A stretch of DNA of 33,188 bases from a virus. Location: the IMG/VR virus record IMGVR_UViG_3300031758_000306, positions 1 to 33,188 of that record; one strand, given 5' to 3'. The translations under genes were made by a program, and so were the position numbers. The notes under the pieces were generated by a model that had not been told where the DNA came from, did no database searches, and saw only the letters and a list, made by a program, of their open reading frames with translations. Shown here piece after piece: positions 8,638 to 16,391 of the stretch. Numbering within the stretch: position 1 is the first letter of the stretch; each line of letters begins with the position of its first letter.

Positions 8638-8888
8638 AATTTCCTCGCTCTATCGATTCGGGATTCTATCTCTTTGACTAAAGAGCATCGTCCCTCCAAA
8701 AAATAGCCGTAGGATGGATCACTCCCCGGCCCCCAGCATGGTTGCTCAATGGTTTGACTTCTTAGCCATTTAAGCAACTTCTGCCCTTCCTCTGTGCCAA
8801 ATACACGCAAGCACAGCTTATCCGTATCGCTAGACTCCGGTGGAGTCATAGCTTTCTGCATCTCTTCTAAGTCATCCCAACCGGCCAT
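8634..8888 (-). CDS. Bbp19-like small phage protein
   Basis: An 84-aa protein with the pattern VFGTEEGQKLLKWL, then DPSYGYFLEGRCSLVKEIES. It matches the Bbp19-type family (named for Bordetella phage BPP-1) seen beside portal and scaffold genes. In that family an FxxxxGxxVLxxL helix is followed by DPxxxAxxEGxRSLVxxI. Function is unknown; position suggests a head assembly role. It overlaps the cupin gene upstream by 17 bases and the scaffold start by four. Confidence 0.8.
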   Translation of the reverse strand: MAGWDDLEEMQKAMTPPESSDTDKLCLRVFGTEEGQKLLKWLRSQTIEQPCWGPGSDPSYGYFLEGRCSLVKEIESRIDRARKF

Positions 8889-9198
8889 AGGGGTCTCCGT
8901 CTGTTATTAATTCGTTATCTAGTTCGAATTTTTCTGCTTCGCTTAGTGCGTGGATGCAGTACCAGATGGCATCTGTCTCCGTGATAATTACGTGGGAAGT
9001 ATTAGCCTTAATCTCTATGCAGGCTGGCGCTTCGTACTTGGTTTGCACGCCATCGACATCGACATAGACCGTACCTTTTGCCAGAAGCGACAGATGAGAA
9101 TAAGGGTGGATATGCTGCGGCACAGCCCACCCTTTAGGAAGAAAGTATTCTTTGGCGTATAAGCCAGCCGCGAAGTGGTGTTGAATATCAGGCTGCAT
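8872..9198 (-). CDS. Cupin-fold protein in the head module
   Basis: A 108-aa single-domain cupin. Motif 1 reads VPQHIHPYSHLSLLAKG (residues 27-42), giving His29, His31 and His35 as candidate metal ligands. Motif 2 supplies His69 (NTSHV). The usual motif-1 glutamate appears replaced by His35. Beta strands such as GTVYVDVDG and ACIEIKA fit the barrel. It overlaps the portal stop by 11 bases, so it is translated with head genes. Whether it is structural or enzymatic cannot be told. Confidence 0.82.
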   Translation of the reverse strand: MQPDIQHHFAAGLYAKEYFLPKGWAVPQHIHPYSHLSLLAKGTVYVDVDGVQTKYEAPACIEIKANTSHVIITETDAIWYCIHALSEAEKFELDNELITDGDPYGRLG

Positions 9199-10792
9199 TG
9201 GTCTCCTGCTGCTGCGCCATTGCCATAGTTATATTCTGCTCTGTCTGCATATTCTGCGCCTGTTCCAGCATGTAAGCGCGCTCTGCGGCAGAGTTACGCA
9301 CGGCTGACGGGATTCCAAACTTGTCAGCAATATAGTCAATCAGGTCGCCTGTCTTCACAGCAATCTGACCTTCTGGGCCAAGGGTGCTGGCAATCTGCAT
9401 GAACTGCATAATGTTATTAATTTCCTCCATGTTCTGCGCCATAGCCAGCGGGGCTACAGGGCTGACCTTAACCTCAAGGCCATTGACGCGCAGAGGCATA
9501 TTAATCAGGCCGCGCTCATCCATAACTTGCAGGATACGAGCAACCATCGGGATCATCGTCTCATTAATCAGACGACCAAAAGCAGAGCCAAGGTTTTGCG
9601 CCAGTTCTTTCATGCGCTCAACTACCTCGGTCGCTGACCGGGCAGACATATTGTCTGGTGGCAAAGACTCGTCCAGCAGGGTACGCTTAACATTCTGACG
9701 CAGATCGTTAATCACAATCTGGCTGACATTAAAGTCACCGGCACGAGCTAGAGGGCGCAGTGATTCACCCTGCGGGCCACCGTTTCTAGCCACAGGAATA
9801 ATCGCACCCGGAACAATCTTTACTGTTTGAGGGTTCAACACGCCATCGTCTGCTGCGGTATACACACCAGCCACAGCCAGAGATGCGTTCTTAAGCAACA
9901 GCTCAAGGGTTTTGTTTAGCGTCTTAATGTCTGGCAGCGCAGTCAACAGCGGACCACGGCCATAGATTTCGCCAGCCACTTTTGCATATCGGCTAATAAC
10001 CCACGGAGACGAGTTCATCCGACGATAGACGATCTCTTCCTTGCCGCCAGTAACGCAGATTACGTGATAGCACCAGTCGCCACGTTCGTAATCCAAGATG
10101 GTGGCTTCCATCAGATCAAAGTCATCTGTAGGCTTGGCATCGATCATGTTCTGCATATGATCGGAGAACTCTGCATCACGCCACTGCTGCTTAATTGCCT
10201 CGCCCTTCATGCGCATACGGCGGTAGATTTTGTCTACTTGACCGTTTGCACCTTCCTCAAACGACACGAGGAACAGCGGCACAGGGATAAAGTTAAGCGG
10301 AGAGATGTCGTCTCCCGGCTGGATCATCATGCAGGCAGTGCCTACAGCCATGTCCATTAGGAATTCGCCAATAGCAATGTCGAAGTTCGACTGCTTAATG
10401 GCTGTGAACATCTCTTCCATGTAGACATCGAGCACTGCTTGAGCCTGCTGCTTTTGCTCAACTGGAACTTCCGAACCCGGCTCTAAGCGGCACCATTTAC
10501 GCTGCGGAGGAAAGATGCCAGACTGTAGACGATTAGCAAAACGCTGAGTACTATTAATGGCAGTAGAGTCAAAGACCCTAGCCATCTTCTTGGCACCTTG
10601 AGAGTTGCCATCGTAGTATCCATAAAGTTGGCGCTGAGGCAGAGCAAACTCATAAGCATCACGGTATAAAGACTCGAACAGGTCTTTGTTTCGCTGTGCT
10701 TTCTCTGCACGCTTTAAGATTTCCTCTAATGGCAGTCGCTTGCCTTGAGGAACCTTGCGGCGCGTACCCTTCATGTAGGAAATTTCAGCCAT
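9188..10792 (-). CDS. Portal (head-tail connector) protein, T7 gp8-like
   Basis: A 534-aa protein of the podovirus head-to-tail connecting family. Signatures include LFESLYRDAYEFALPQRQLY near the N-terminus, DSTAINSTQRFANRLQSGIFPPQRKWCRL and an RMNSSPWVISRYAKVAGEIYGRGP segment. The late SARSATEVVERMKELAQNLG segment corresponds to the stem and crown transition. It forms the dodecameric DNA channel and packaging motor dock. The ATG overlaps the upstream stop by eight bases. The C-terminus is Gln/Met-rich. Confidence 0.94.
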   Translation of the reverse strand: MAEISYMKGTRRKVPQGKRLPLEEILKRAEKAQRNKDLFESLYRDAYEFALPQRQLYGYYDGNSQGAKKMARVFDSTAINSTQRFANRLQSGIFPPQRKWCRLEPGSEVPVEQKQQAQAVLDVYMEEMFTAIKQSNFDIAIGEFLMDMAVGTACMMIQPGDDISPLNFIPVPLFLVSFEEGANGQVDKIYRRMRMKGEAIKQQWRDAEFSDHMQNMIDAKPTDDFDLMEATILDYERGDWCYHVICVTGGKEEIVYRRMNSSPWVISRYAKVAGEIYGRGPLLTALPDIKTLNKTLELLLKNASLAVAGVYTAADDGVLNPQTVKIVPGAIIPVARNGGPQGESLRPLARAGDFNVSQIVINDLRQNVKRTLLDESLPPDNMSARSATEVVERMKELAQNLGSAFGRLINETMIPMVARILQVMDERGLINMPLRVNGLEVKVSPVAPLAMAQNMEEINNIMQFMQIASTLGPEGQIAVKTGDLIDYIADKFGIPSAVRNSAAERAYMLEQAQNMQTEQNITMAMAQQQETNAA

Positions 10793-11114
10793 TATCTTTC
10801 TCCAACTTGTACTTCTCTAATAGGTTCCTGCCTTTTGCGGCAAGACGTTGCGCAGAAGCAAACGTCTTTGGTATTGGTTCACCCCAAGCATTTGCGGCCA
10901 ATGCCAATCTTGTCGGGTCGCCATCCTCATCAACCAATGGGCCGCTAGGGTTTGTGTAAAAGCGCGTTAAGAAAGACCCTTTGCGTCTGGCTTTCTCGCC
11001 AGTTGGACTAGACTCTTTGACTCCCGGCTGCAAGTTCTTGCTTTCACCAGACGACTCAAACTTACGCCTGCCAGCCTCAGTCAGCCCGCCTTCAGGGTCC
11101 TTGTACTTACTCAC
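10785..11114 (-). CDS. DUF6321-like small basic protein
   Basis: A 109-aa protein beginning GGLTEAGRRKFESSG. It continues through LQPGVKESSPTGEKARRKGSFLTRFYTNPSGPLVDEDGDPTRLALAANAWGEP, which I recognise as the DUF6321 pattern found beside phage portal genes. The start is GTG (11112-11114), sharing bases with the upstream TGA as GTGA, so coupled translation decides the start. It is Lys/Arg-rich at both ends. Function is unknown; a DNA- or head-associated role is possible from its place. Confidence 0.8.
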   Translation of the reverse strand: MSKYKDPEGGLTEAGRRKFESSGESKNLQPGVKESSPTGEKARRKGSFLTRFYTNPSGPLVDEDGDPTRLALAANAWGEPIPKTFASAQRLAAKGRNLLEKYKLEKDNG

Positions 11115-11269
11115 TTACTGCCCCTAGCTGCTGCCATATTGTCAATTAAATTTGGGTAAGGCCGACCAGCTTTCTGTGCACGGCGCATGGCGTTGCGCTT
11201 CTCTGCCTCGCTTAGTTTTTGCGGCTTGCCTAAATCCTTTGGTCTAGCTTTATCCCATACTTCTTTCAT
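11111..11269 (-). CDS. 52-aa basic protein, unknown function
   Basis: A short frame starts at ATG 11267-11269 after an AGGTGAG ribosome site and ends at TGA 11111-11113, sharing bases with the next gene's GTG. The product is Lys/Arg-rich: MKEVWDKARPKDLGKP, then KLSEAEKRNAMRRAQKAGRP, ending PYPNLIDNMAAARG with a short tail. I recall similar mini-proteins near portal genes in other phages. No domain name is assigned. The good ribosome site and the tight GTGA coupling make it credible. Confidence 0.72.
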   Translation of the reverse strand: MKEVWDKARPKDLGKPQKLSEAEKRNAMRRAQKAGRPYPNLIDNMAAARGSK

Positions 11270-11279
11270 ATCTCACCTT

Positions 11280-11867
11280 TTATTCGTACCACTCAAGCGC
11301 CAAATAAGCAGCATGTGCAGTGCCGTTTACATTGGTTAGCCTGAACAAATAGTTTGTCAAAGGTTTTAAAACATACTCAAGTGATCCTGTTGTGCCACCG
11401 GCAGACTTTTTGCCTGTTCCACCGGGGATAATCTGCGCATCTAGCTGCGTCCCGAGCGAAGATACTGTCGGGTTTATTATCATGGCAACTTGGCTGCTAG
11501 TCGTATAATTGCGATTCCTATTGAGAGGAGTGAATGGCGTACCACCCGTAGCAGTCGTGCCTTCATAAACGTATATCTCCGCATCTCCAAGGCATAGTGC
11601 ATCAAGAGTCATGTGTGGCGTGACGCCAGCCGCTGCCGCAAGAACAATATCAATGCTTGCACCATCACCTAATGGCGCTGACTTTGGGTATGTCTTATAG
11701 GCAAACCAAGCTCTGCCGTCGTGATTACGCTGGTGGTTTACATCCACCATAATCATGGGCGCATCAGCACCGGCAATCACATAATTGCCAGCATTATTCT
11801 TTTGAACCTGAGTTACAAACCTAGACTTTGTGGTTAGTGATTCAAGTTCTACCAGAGTTACGGCCAT
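11280..11867 (-). CDS. Putative virion protein, beta-rich (head fibre or decoration type)
   Basis: A 195-aa protein without charged clusters, rich in Thr, Ala, Gly and Val. The C-terminal part reads LEYVLKPLTNYLFRLTNVNG followed by TAHAAYLALEWYE, a beta pattern shared by small phage virion proteins that end in an aromatic strand. It lies between DUF6496-like and basic mini-genes, in the head module. I cannot name a family with confidence. A surface or decoration role is inferred from composition and position only. Confidence 0.7.
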   Translation of the reverse strand: MAVTLVELESLTTKSRFVTQVQKNNAGNYVIAGADAPMIMVDVNHQRNHDGRAWFAYKTYPKSAPLGDGASIDIVLAAAAGVTPHMTLDALCLGDAEIYVYEGTTATGGTPFTPLNRNRNYTTSSQVAMIINPTVSSLGTQLDAQIIPGGTGKKSAGGTTGSLEYVLKPLTNYLFRLTNVNGTAHAAYLALEWYE

Positions 11868-11869
11868 GA

Positions 11870-12025
11870 TTAGGCTTTCTGCTTAGTAGCCTTACGTGCT
11901 TCTGACAGCGCGATAGCCTGAGCTTGCTTTGGGTCCTTGACTACCGGGCCACCTTTACCAGAATGCAGGGTACCAGACTTGTATTCGCGCATTACTTTCT
12001 GCACTTTCTTCTGGAACTTATCCAT
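11870..12025 (-). CDS. DUF6496-like small basic protein
   Basis: A 51-aa frame: MDKFQKKVQKVMREYKSG, then TLHSGKGGPVVKDPKQAQ and AIALSEARKATKQKA. The order of a KVxKVMxEYKxGxLxSG helix, a loop with a KDPKQA motif, and AIALSEARKA is the DUF6496 signature known from phage and bacterial mini-proteins. Its ATG shares bases with the upstream TAA (TAATG). It is strongly basic. Function is unknown. Confidence 0.8.
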   Translation of the reverse strand: MDKFQKKVQKVMREYKSGTLHSGKGGPVVKDPKQAQAIALSEARKATKQKA

Positions 12026-12627
12026 TACAGTGACACTCCCTTAGATAACATTGGACGTGACAGGCTACGAACACGAGCGCGTAGACGGGCAAGGCGACGC
12101 TCACCAGTTTCACGCTGCGTCATCTCAGTTTCTTGACGGGTTCTAGCAATTTGAGCCTGACCAGAGGCTGTTTCTTCCTGAATCTGCTTTTGCAAAGCAG
12201 CCATATCTTGTTCTGCTTTTGCTAATTCAGCCCTTGCCGCATCTTCTTCAGCTTTTGCTGCTGCCTCTTGATCTTTTAACTCTTGAGATTTAACTGCTTC
12301 TTGAATAGAAACAGCAAGATCAGGGGATGAAGCCATCATCCTTTCAAGCATAGCGACGCTAAAGTTCTTTGGATTAATAGCAAACTCTGGGCAACCAGAC
12401 TCTTCGTTGATGCTATTCTTCTCGTGGCCTACGGTGTACTGGTCCATGTCCATGCCAGCAGCCTCAAAGGCTTTCTTTAGAGGCTCAGCCAGCTTTTGCA
12501 CAAGCGGCAACGGGAGAACAACCTCGCCGGGAGTCAGGTGGCCCATGACGGTATCGCCATTCTCACCTTTCTCGGCCATGTCTTCCATGTCTTCTTTCTC
12601 TTTACCGACGTTGATTTCGATGTCCAT
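12025..12627 (-). CDS. Coiled-coil head-module protein with GDTVMGHLTPGE motif
   Basis: A 200-aa protein with an acidic N-terminus and a GDTVMGHLTPGEVVLPLPL segment (residues 24-42). That segment resembles the xxxHLTPGExVLP element found in tape-measure-like and podovirus head-module proteins. A long Glu/Ala/Gln/Lys coiled coil follows (about 105-175). The C-terminal tail holds RLRARVRSLSRPMLS (181-195), which also occurs in the preceding gene's product. It lies between TerL and portal. Function is unknown; it is probably a structural or assembly factor. Confidence 0.72.
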   Translation of the reverse strand: MDIEINVGKEKEDMEDMAEKGENGDTVMGHLTPGEVVLPLPLVQKLAEPLKKAFEAAGMDMDQYTVGHEKNSINEESGCPEFAINPKNFSVAMLERMMASSPDLAVSIQEAVKSQELKDQEAAAKAEEDAARAELAKAEQDMAALQKQIQEETASGQAQIARTRQETEMTQRETGERRLARLRARVRSLSRPMLSKGVSL

Positions 12628-12636
12628 AGCCGTTCC

Positions 12637-13056
12637 TTAGATAGCAACTGAAGCGCCGAGGGTAGAAGTCTGGTCTGTGCCTAAAACTCCCATCTCTGGG
12701 TTGATACGAACGTCAGACAATAGGGCGCGACGGCCAGATCGGACACGTGCACGCAGGCGGGAGGACTCTTCCTCGCCTAGCTTTCTGCGCTCTGCCTCCA
12801 AAGTATCAGCAGTACGCTTAGCTTCAGCCTCAAGGCTGGCCTTTTCCTGCGCGTACTTTGCTGTTTCAGCAGTCAAACGCTCACGAGCAACAGCCGCTTG
12901 CTCTTTCTGCGCGGCAATTTGCTGTTCCATCTGCTGTGCAGCACGACGAGCCTCGGCTGAAGATGCCTCACGAGCCTTACGTGCAGCGGAACTTGCCCGG
13001 TCAGCTTGATAAACAGAGCCTGCCAAGGTGGCAGCAGCTACCCAAAAAAAAGGCAT
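12637..13056 (-). CDS. Coiled-coil small protein with N-terminal hydrophobic segment
   Basis: A 139-aa protein. Residues 1-15 (MPFFWVAAATLAGSV) are hydrophobic. Residues 20-95 form a continuous Ala/Glu/Arg/Gln coiled coil. The tail carries RLRARVRSGRRALLS (100-114) and then a loop ending MGVLGTDQTSTLGASVAI. The basic motif is shared with the next gene. It is the first gene after TerL, just past an inverted repeat. Perhaps membrane- or capsid-associated; no known domain recognised. Confidence 0.7.
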   Translation of the reverse strand: MPFFWVAAATLAGSVYQADRASSAARKAREASSAEARRAAQQMEQQIAAQKEQAAVARERLTAETAKYAQEKASLEAEAKRTADTLEAERRKLGEEESSRLRARVRSGRRALLSDVRINPEMGVLGTDQTSTLGASVAI

Positions 13057-13118
13057 AGGACCTCCAAATACGAAATATCTGAGGAAATTCTATCGACTTT
13101 GCCTTAAACATCAAGGAT

Positions 13119-13139
13119 ATGATAGCACTGCGCTATCAT
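13119..13139 (-). promoter_or_regulatory. 8-bp perfect inverted repeat after TerL
   Basis: Arms atgatagc (13119-13126) and gctatcat (13132-13139) flank five bases. The repeat begins three bases past the TerL stop, in the 86-base gap before the next gene. The minus-strand sequence after it lacks a T run, so it is a weak terminator at best; a protein operator or RNA processing hairpin is equally possible. Confidence 0.45.
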
Positions 13140-13142
13140 TAT

Positions 13143-14699
13143 TTAAGCAAAAACGTCGAAGTCTGTAGCGGCAGTAGATTGCATGCCCATTGGCACACCT
13201 GATCTACCTGAATTGGTTGTCATTCTTCTATGTTCGCCACCACCAAGCAGCAGGTATCCGAAGGCGTCACCTACGTGGGAGTGTTCATTCTTGTTTGGCG
13301 AGTCCCTAAATCGTTCTTGTCCTGCGCCGATGGCTACTCGTTTGAAGTGGTAGCCGCCAGCCAAGGACTTTCTTAATAATTTGCAACTCTTGTCTACCAA
13401 AAGCCCCGGTTTGCCGTGGATTAACCTTTGCATTGGGGCGGCCCCTGCCTCGCGTCGTACTTTAAAGTCGTTAGACGGGGTAGGTTGAGCGCGTAATCCG
13501 AGGGTTCGCAGGTGGTCAAAGGCTGTGACTTCGTAGATAGCGTCACGCTGCATACCTGCGGGATCGCCCCAGACCATAATCTGAGACTTGGGGAATCTGG
13601 CGTTTAGTTCACCCAGCAATTGCTGACCGAATCGCTCAAGGCCCATGTCAAAAGTGACAATCTCGTGCAGGACATGCCATGCCCCTGAGGGCATTTTCTG
13701 TCCAATTACTGCGGCTGGGGTCAAACCAAAGTCTAGTCCTACGTGGATGGGCAGGCTTTGGTCGTACTCTAAGTCTGCCGACATCATATTGTCGTCGTAC
13801 TCAGGCCAGACGGGTCTGCCTTCCTGAACGTAGGTGTATTTACCTTCTGCGTAGCAACGAATCCAATCTAGGTTCTTGCCTAAGAGCATTTGCTGGTAGT
13901 AGCCAGCGGGGAGGTTTGAGATATTTTCAGCTTTGGAGTTTGGCTTCCACCATCTTCCTGCGCTATATATAAAATCGTTTGCTTCAGGATTGTCTGGTAA
14001 TTCTCCCAGATCAGCTTCGACGACGCCTCCGGGCTGTCTAAAGAACTCCCATTTATACGCACCACTCATCTTCTCCTTTTCAGCCATCCTAAACCACCAA
14101 TGGTCGTCGTCCATAGGGTTAGTGTCAAGGATAATGCCATGCCAAGTAGCGCCGCCATCACGCTTAGTGGGATAGCGACCAACACGATGAGTAAGACCAT
14201 CGATAACAGCTTTAGGAAGTTCCCTAGCTTCGTTAACCCATGCCCCGGTAAGCTCAAGTGACAGGAGCTTCCTAACGTCTTTCGGCTGATCCAGCGCAAG
14301 GAATATCACCTCACAGTCAATGCCAGCAGCGCCATCTCTTGCTGGCAGTTTAATATGGTGGGTAATCGGTGGCGTCCACAGTAAAGGACCAAAGGTATTC
14401 TCAGGAAACAGGTCTAGCCACGTCTTAATCGTCGTGGTTTTGAGCATTGGATAGCTATTCCTGACAATAGCGAAGCGGCTGTACTTAATGCCATCGATGG
14501 GGCTAGGTGCTTGCTGCACTGCCTTCATCATAATCTCTGCGCAGCAGGCATAAGACTTACCGCTACCTACAGGACCCATGACGCCACGAACAAAACCTTT
14601 AGACTGCAAGAACTTCCAGACGACAGGGCTAGTGGAAAAGTCTAGGTTTAGCCCTGTGACGGGCATAGCTTTTGAGCCTGTATCTTTGGTTTTGCTCAC
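13143..14699 (-). CDS. terL: Terminase large subunit (TerL)
   Basis: A 518-aa packaging ATPase and nuclease. Walker A is GPVGSGKS (residues 42-49). The Walker B region is GAWVNEARE (152-160), with Glu157 as likely catalytic residue. The coupling motif lies near LDTNPMD (191-197). The C-terminal nuclease shows Asp323 (VGLDFG), Asp379 (VWGDPAG) and Asp478 (HSHVGDAFGY). These are the expected acidic triad. The start is GTG at 14697-14699, overlapping the upstream TGA as GTGA. An in-frame ATG at residue 12 is the alternative. Confidence 0.96.
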   Translation of the reverse strand: MSKTKDTGSKAMPVTGLNLDFSTSPVVWKFLQSKGFVRGVMGPVGSGKSYACCAEIMMKAVQQAPSPIDGIKYSRFAIVRNSYPMLKTTTIKTWLDLFPENTFGPLLWTPPITHHIKLPARDGAAGIDCEVIFLALDQPKDVRKLLSLELTGAWVNEARELPKAVIDGLTHRVGRYPTKRDGGATWHGIILDTNPMDDDHWWFRMAEKEKMSGAYKWEFFRQPGGVVEADLGELPDNPEANDFIYSAGRWWKPNSKAENISNLPAGYYQQMLLGKNLDWIRCYAEGKYTYVQEGRPVWPEYDDNMMSADLEYDQSLPIHVGLDFGLTPAAVIGQKMPSGAWHVLHEIVTFDMGLERFGQQLLGELNARFPKSQIMVWGDPAGMQRDAIYEVTAFDHLRTLGLRAQPTPSNDFKVRREAGAAPMQRLIHGKPGLLVDKSCKLLRKSLAGGYHFKRVAIGAGQERFRDSPNKNEHSHVGDAFGYLLLGGGEHRRMTTNSGRSGVPMGMQSTAATDFDVFA

Positions 14700-14941
14700 G
14701 CTTTACCCCTTTCGAGGATTGCAAATGCTCTTGCTCGAAGGGCGTTATAGGCTTCTTCGTCGTAGCTATCCACATCTTCCATAACAATCTTTACGCATTG
14801 CTCTCGTTCTGCTGCTGCGACTAGGGCGGCGAAGCGTTTAATTTCATCGTCCCAATAACCGTCTGTTATCCATACGCGACCGTTATCTGCATCAGTAAAT
14901 CCAGCTTCCAGCGCCATGCGGGTAATGTCATCACGGTTCAT
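14696..14941 (-). CDS. 81-aa protein between terminase subunits, unknown
   Basis: Begins MNRDDITRMALEAGFTDAD at ATG 14939-14941, overlapping the TerS 3' end by 11 bases, and ends in a GTGA overlap with TerL. It resembles small phage proteins with a DDxxRMAxEAGF opening followed by a helical AALVAAAEREQC segment. A later stretch is acidic (EDVDSYDEEAYNALRARA). No catalytic motif is seen. Coupled overlaps on both sides argue that it is translated. Confidence 0.78.
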   Translation of the reverse strand: MNRDDITRMALEAGFTDADNGRVWITDGYWDDEIKRFAALVAAAEREQCVKIVMEDVDSYDEEAYNALRARAFAILERGKA

Positions 14942-15371
14942 TAGAGGGCTCCACGTCGATAATCTCAGGGGCTTTGACATTAATTCCGATAACACTGGGC
15001 TTATCTGATTCGTCAGCAGTATCCAGTAGTCCACTAGCCTTAGCCAGTATTCTCAGCACACCAACTTTATCGTACAGTTCAATGTCCAATGTTCTGGTGG
15101 TGTTTCCGTCTTTGTCGGTACGCTCGTTGACCTTAATAGACTTAATAGCTTGCAGGGCATGCTCTGGGATGTCTTTGCTGGGCTTGACCTTAATATTGCC
15201 CATGTCGTCCCATTCCATCACATCGGTTAGCTTTGTATTAGCGATGGTCAGCAGGGAGTAGGCGACTGCCTCTCTGTTCTTGGCGATAGTGGCTGAACCA
15301 CCCAGACGCTGCTGGACGTTCTTGACTCCACCCCAATGCTTTATGCTTGGAATTTGTTTAGTGACTGCCAT
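14931..15371 (-). CDS. terS: Probable terminase small subunit (TerS)
   Basis: A 146-aa protein upstream of TerL. An N-terminal helical DNA-binding-type region (KQIPSIKHWGGVKNVQQRLG) is followed by SIKVNERTDKDGNTTRTLDI and LYDKVGVLRILAKASGLLD. That C-terminal arrangement is typical of podovirus small terminases, where a helix binds the large subunit. The ATG at 15369-15371 has AAGGA upstream. A GTG 52 codons further upstream would be an alternative start but adds a sequence unlike TerS. It would recognise viral DNA for packaging. Confidence 0.8.
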   Translation of the reverse strand: MAVTKQIPSIKHWGGVKNVQQRLGGSATIAKNREAVAYSLLTIANTKLTDVMEWDDMGNIKVKPSKDIPEHALQAIKSIKVNERTDKDGNTTRTLDIELYDKVGVLRILAKASGLLDTADESDKPSVIGINVKAPEIIDVEPSNEP

Positions 15372-15709
15372 AGTGTCCTTGTAGTTCCTCGTCTTTCCGA
15401 GGTGTCTGTGTGGTCTTCCAGCATGGAGCTCGTAACGAGACTGGTCCACACTGCCGGTGTTAGCAGGAAAAAGCATAAACCTGCGGCACCTCCGGCTGGC
15501 CCAATACTTATACGACTGGACACTCACCTCTTTCTCGTGAGCTGTGGTGCGGTCAGCTCGTCAGCAAGTGCCCATGCGTGTAAGTGCCGGTCTTTCCCGG
15601 CTGTCAGATTGACCACTGACCTTGGGTTAATCAAGTGGGATAGCTACGCCTGTGTGCGCTCCCCCGATTACTCAGAGGCACAGTATCCGCTTTCCCGCTG
15701 CCATTTATA
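15372..15709. other. 338-base stretch without a confident gene
   Basis: Between the 98-aa gene and TerS. On the minus strand it has a short GTG-started frame (opening VVNLTAGKDRHLHAWALADE, about 30 codons) ending TGA. That stop shares bases with a GTG which opens a frame running into TerS. A second minus frame (15341-15523) has a hydrophobic run (GAAGLCFFLLTPAVWTSLV). The stretch also holds a small hairpin cctcg/cgagg close to TerS. No promoter stands out. Its content is unresolved. Confidence 0.4.
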
Positions 15710-16006
15710 TCAAAACGGTATGGGATCGTCTATATAATCATTCTTATCGGCAGGGGCATATCCATTGCCCTTATCTATACTATGCTGGCTCATCGTAGGC
15801 TGGGCTGCAACCATCTTCCCAAGCTTGACAGAATAGAACACCTCTCCATTCTTAGTCTTTTTCTCCCACGCAGACAGATAAAACTCCTGCCCATTTAACT
15901 TCATCTTCCCAGACCAGTCAGGACTACTCTCCGACTTCTTCTTCTTATTCAAAAACAAGTTGCCATTGTCATCACGCAACTCATATTGCTTATTACCATT
16001 ATTCAT
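15710..16006 (-). CDS. 98-aa phage protein, unknown (ssDNA-binding-like composition)
   Basis: Starts MNNGNKQYELRDDNGNLFLN with a GGAGAG ribosome site five bases upstream. Motifs GKMKLNGQEFYLSAWEKKTKNG and VFYSVKLGKM form a beta-rich, Lys-rich core. Small proteins of this pattern are common in phages next to DNA-metabolism or packaging genes, with no established role. The C-terminus (KNDYIDDPIPF) is acidic and ends in Phe. That pattern is reminiscent of the acidic tip of single-strand DNA-binding proteins, though the rest does not let me claim SSB. Confidence 0.75.
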   Translation of the reverse strand: MNNGNKQYELRDDNGNLFLNKKKKSESSPDWSGKMKLNGQEFYLSAWEKKTKNGEVFYSVKLGKMVAAQPTMSQHSIDKGNGYAPADKNDYIDDPIPF

Positions 16007-16097
16007 GTGGCTCTCCGTTTAAGAGGAAAATAACATTAACACAGTTTTCCTGATCTGCTATATACTTATCTCGTCTGTTTCGCACCAGATAGTAAGA

Positions 16098-16166
16098 ACC
16101 CATTAGCAAGGCCTTGCCTCCGGTACTACGGGGGGTGCGAACAAGGTCTTCCTAGTGGGTTTTTTT
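16098..16166 (+). terminator. Long imperfect hairpin with T7 tail
   Basis: On the plus strand acccattag (16098-16106) pairs with ctagtgggt (16152-16160) with one G-U. The stem continues with aaggccttg against caaggtctt. Seven T follow (16160-16166). An inner cctccg/cggggg pair is also possible. It has the form of a rho-independent terminator or attenuator for plus-strand transcription. The ATG at 16167 begins directly after the T run. Confidence 0.65.
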
Positions 16167-16391
16167 ATGTCTATAGAACTTACAGCCTTAGAAAAGTCTA
16201 CCCAGAAGAAACGGGAGAACCTTGAGCAAGCCATGAAAGACTGGCGAAAACAGTTATCCCAAGAAATTGCAAATAAGAAAATAACTAAGAAGAATATTTC
16301 CAATAAGGAAAAGGTTAAGAAAGAGAAATCAAAAGCCCGACATTCTGCGAATAGACTGATAAATTCGTTTGAAAAGGGCTGGACGTTCTGA
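16167..16391 (+). CDS. Small Lys-rich basic protein
   Basis: 74 aa from ATG 16167: MSIELTALEKSTQKKREN, then a Lys/Glu/Gln/Arg coiled-coil-like region with KKITKKNISNKEKVKKEKSK, ending FEKGWTF. Highly basic, so possibly nucleic-acid binding. The ATG has no Shine-Dalgarno sequence. A GTG at 16155 inside the terminator's right arm has AAGG eight bases upstream and would add MGFF. No homologous family is recognised, and chance coding cannot be excluded. Confidence 0.5.
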   Translation: MSIELTALEKSTQKKRENLEQAMKDWRKQLSQEIANKKITKKNISNKEKVKKEKSKARHSANRLINSFEKGWTF

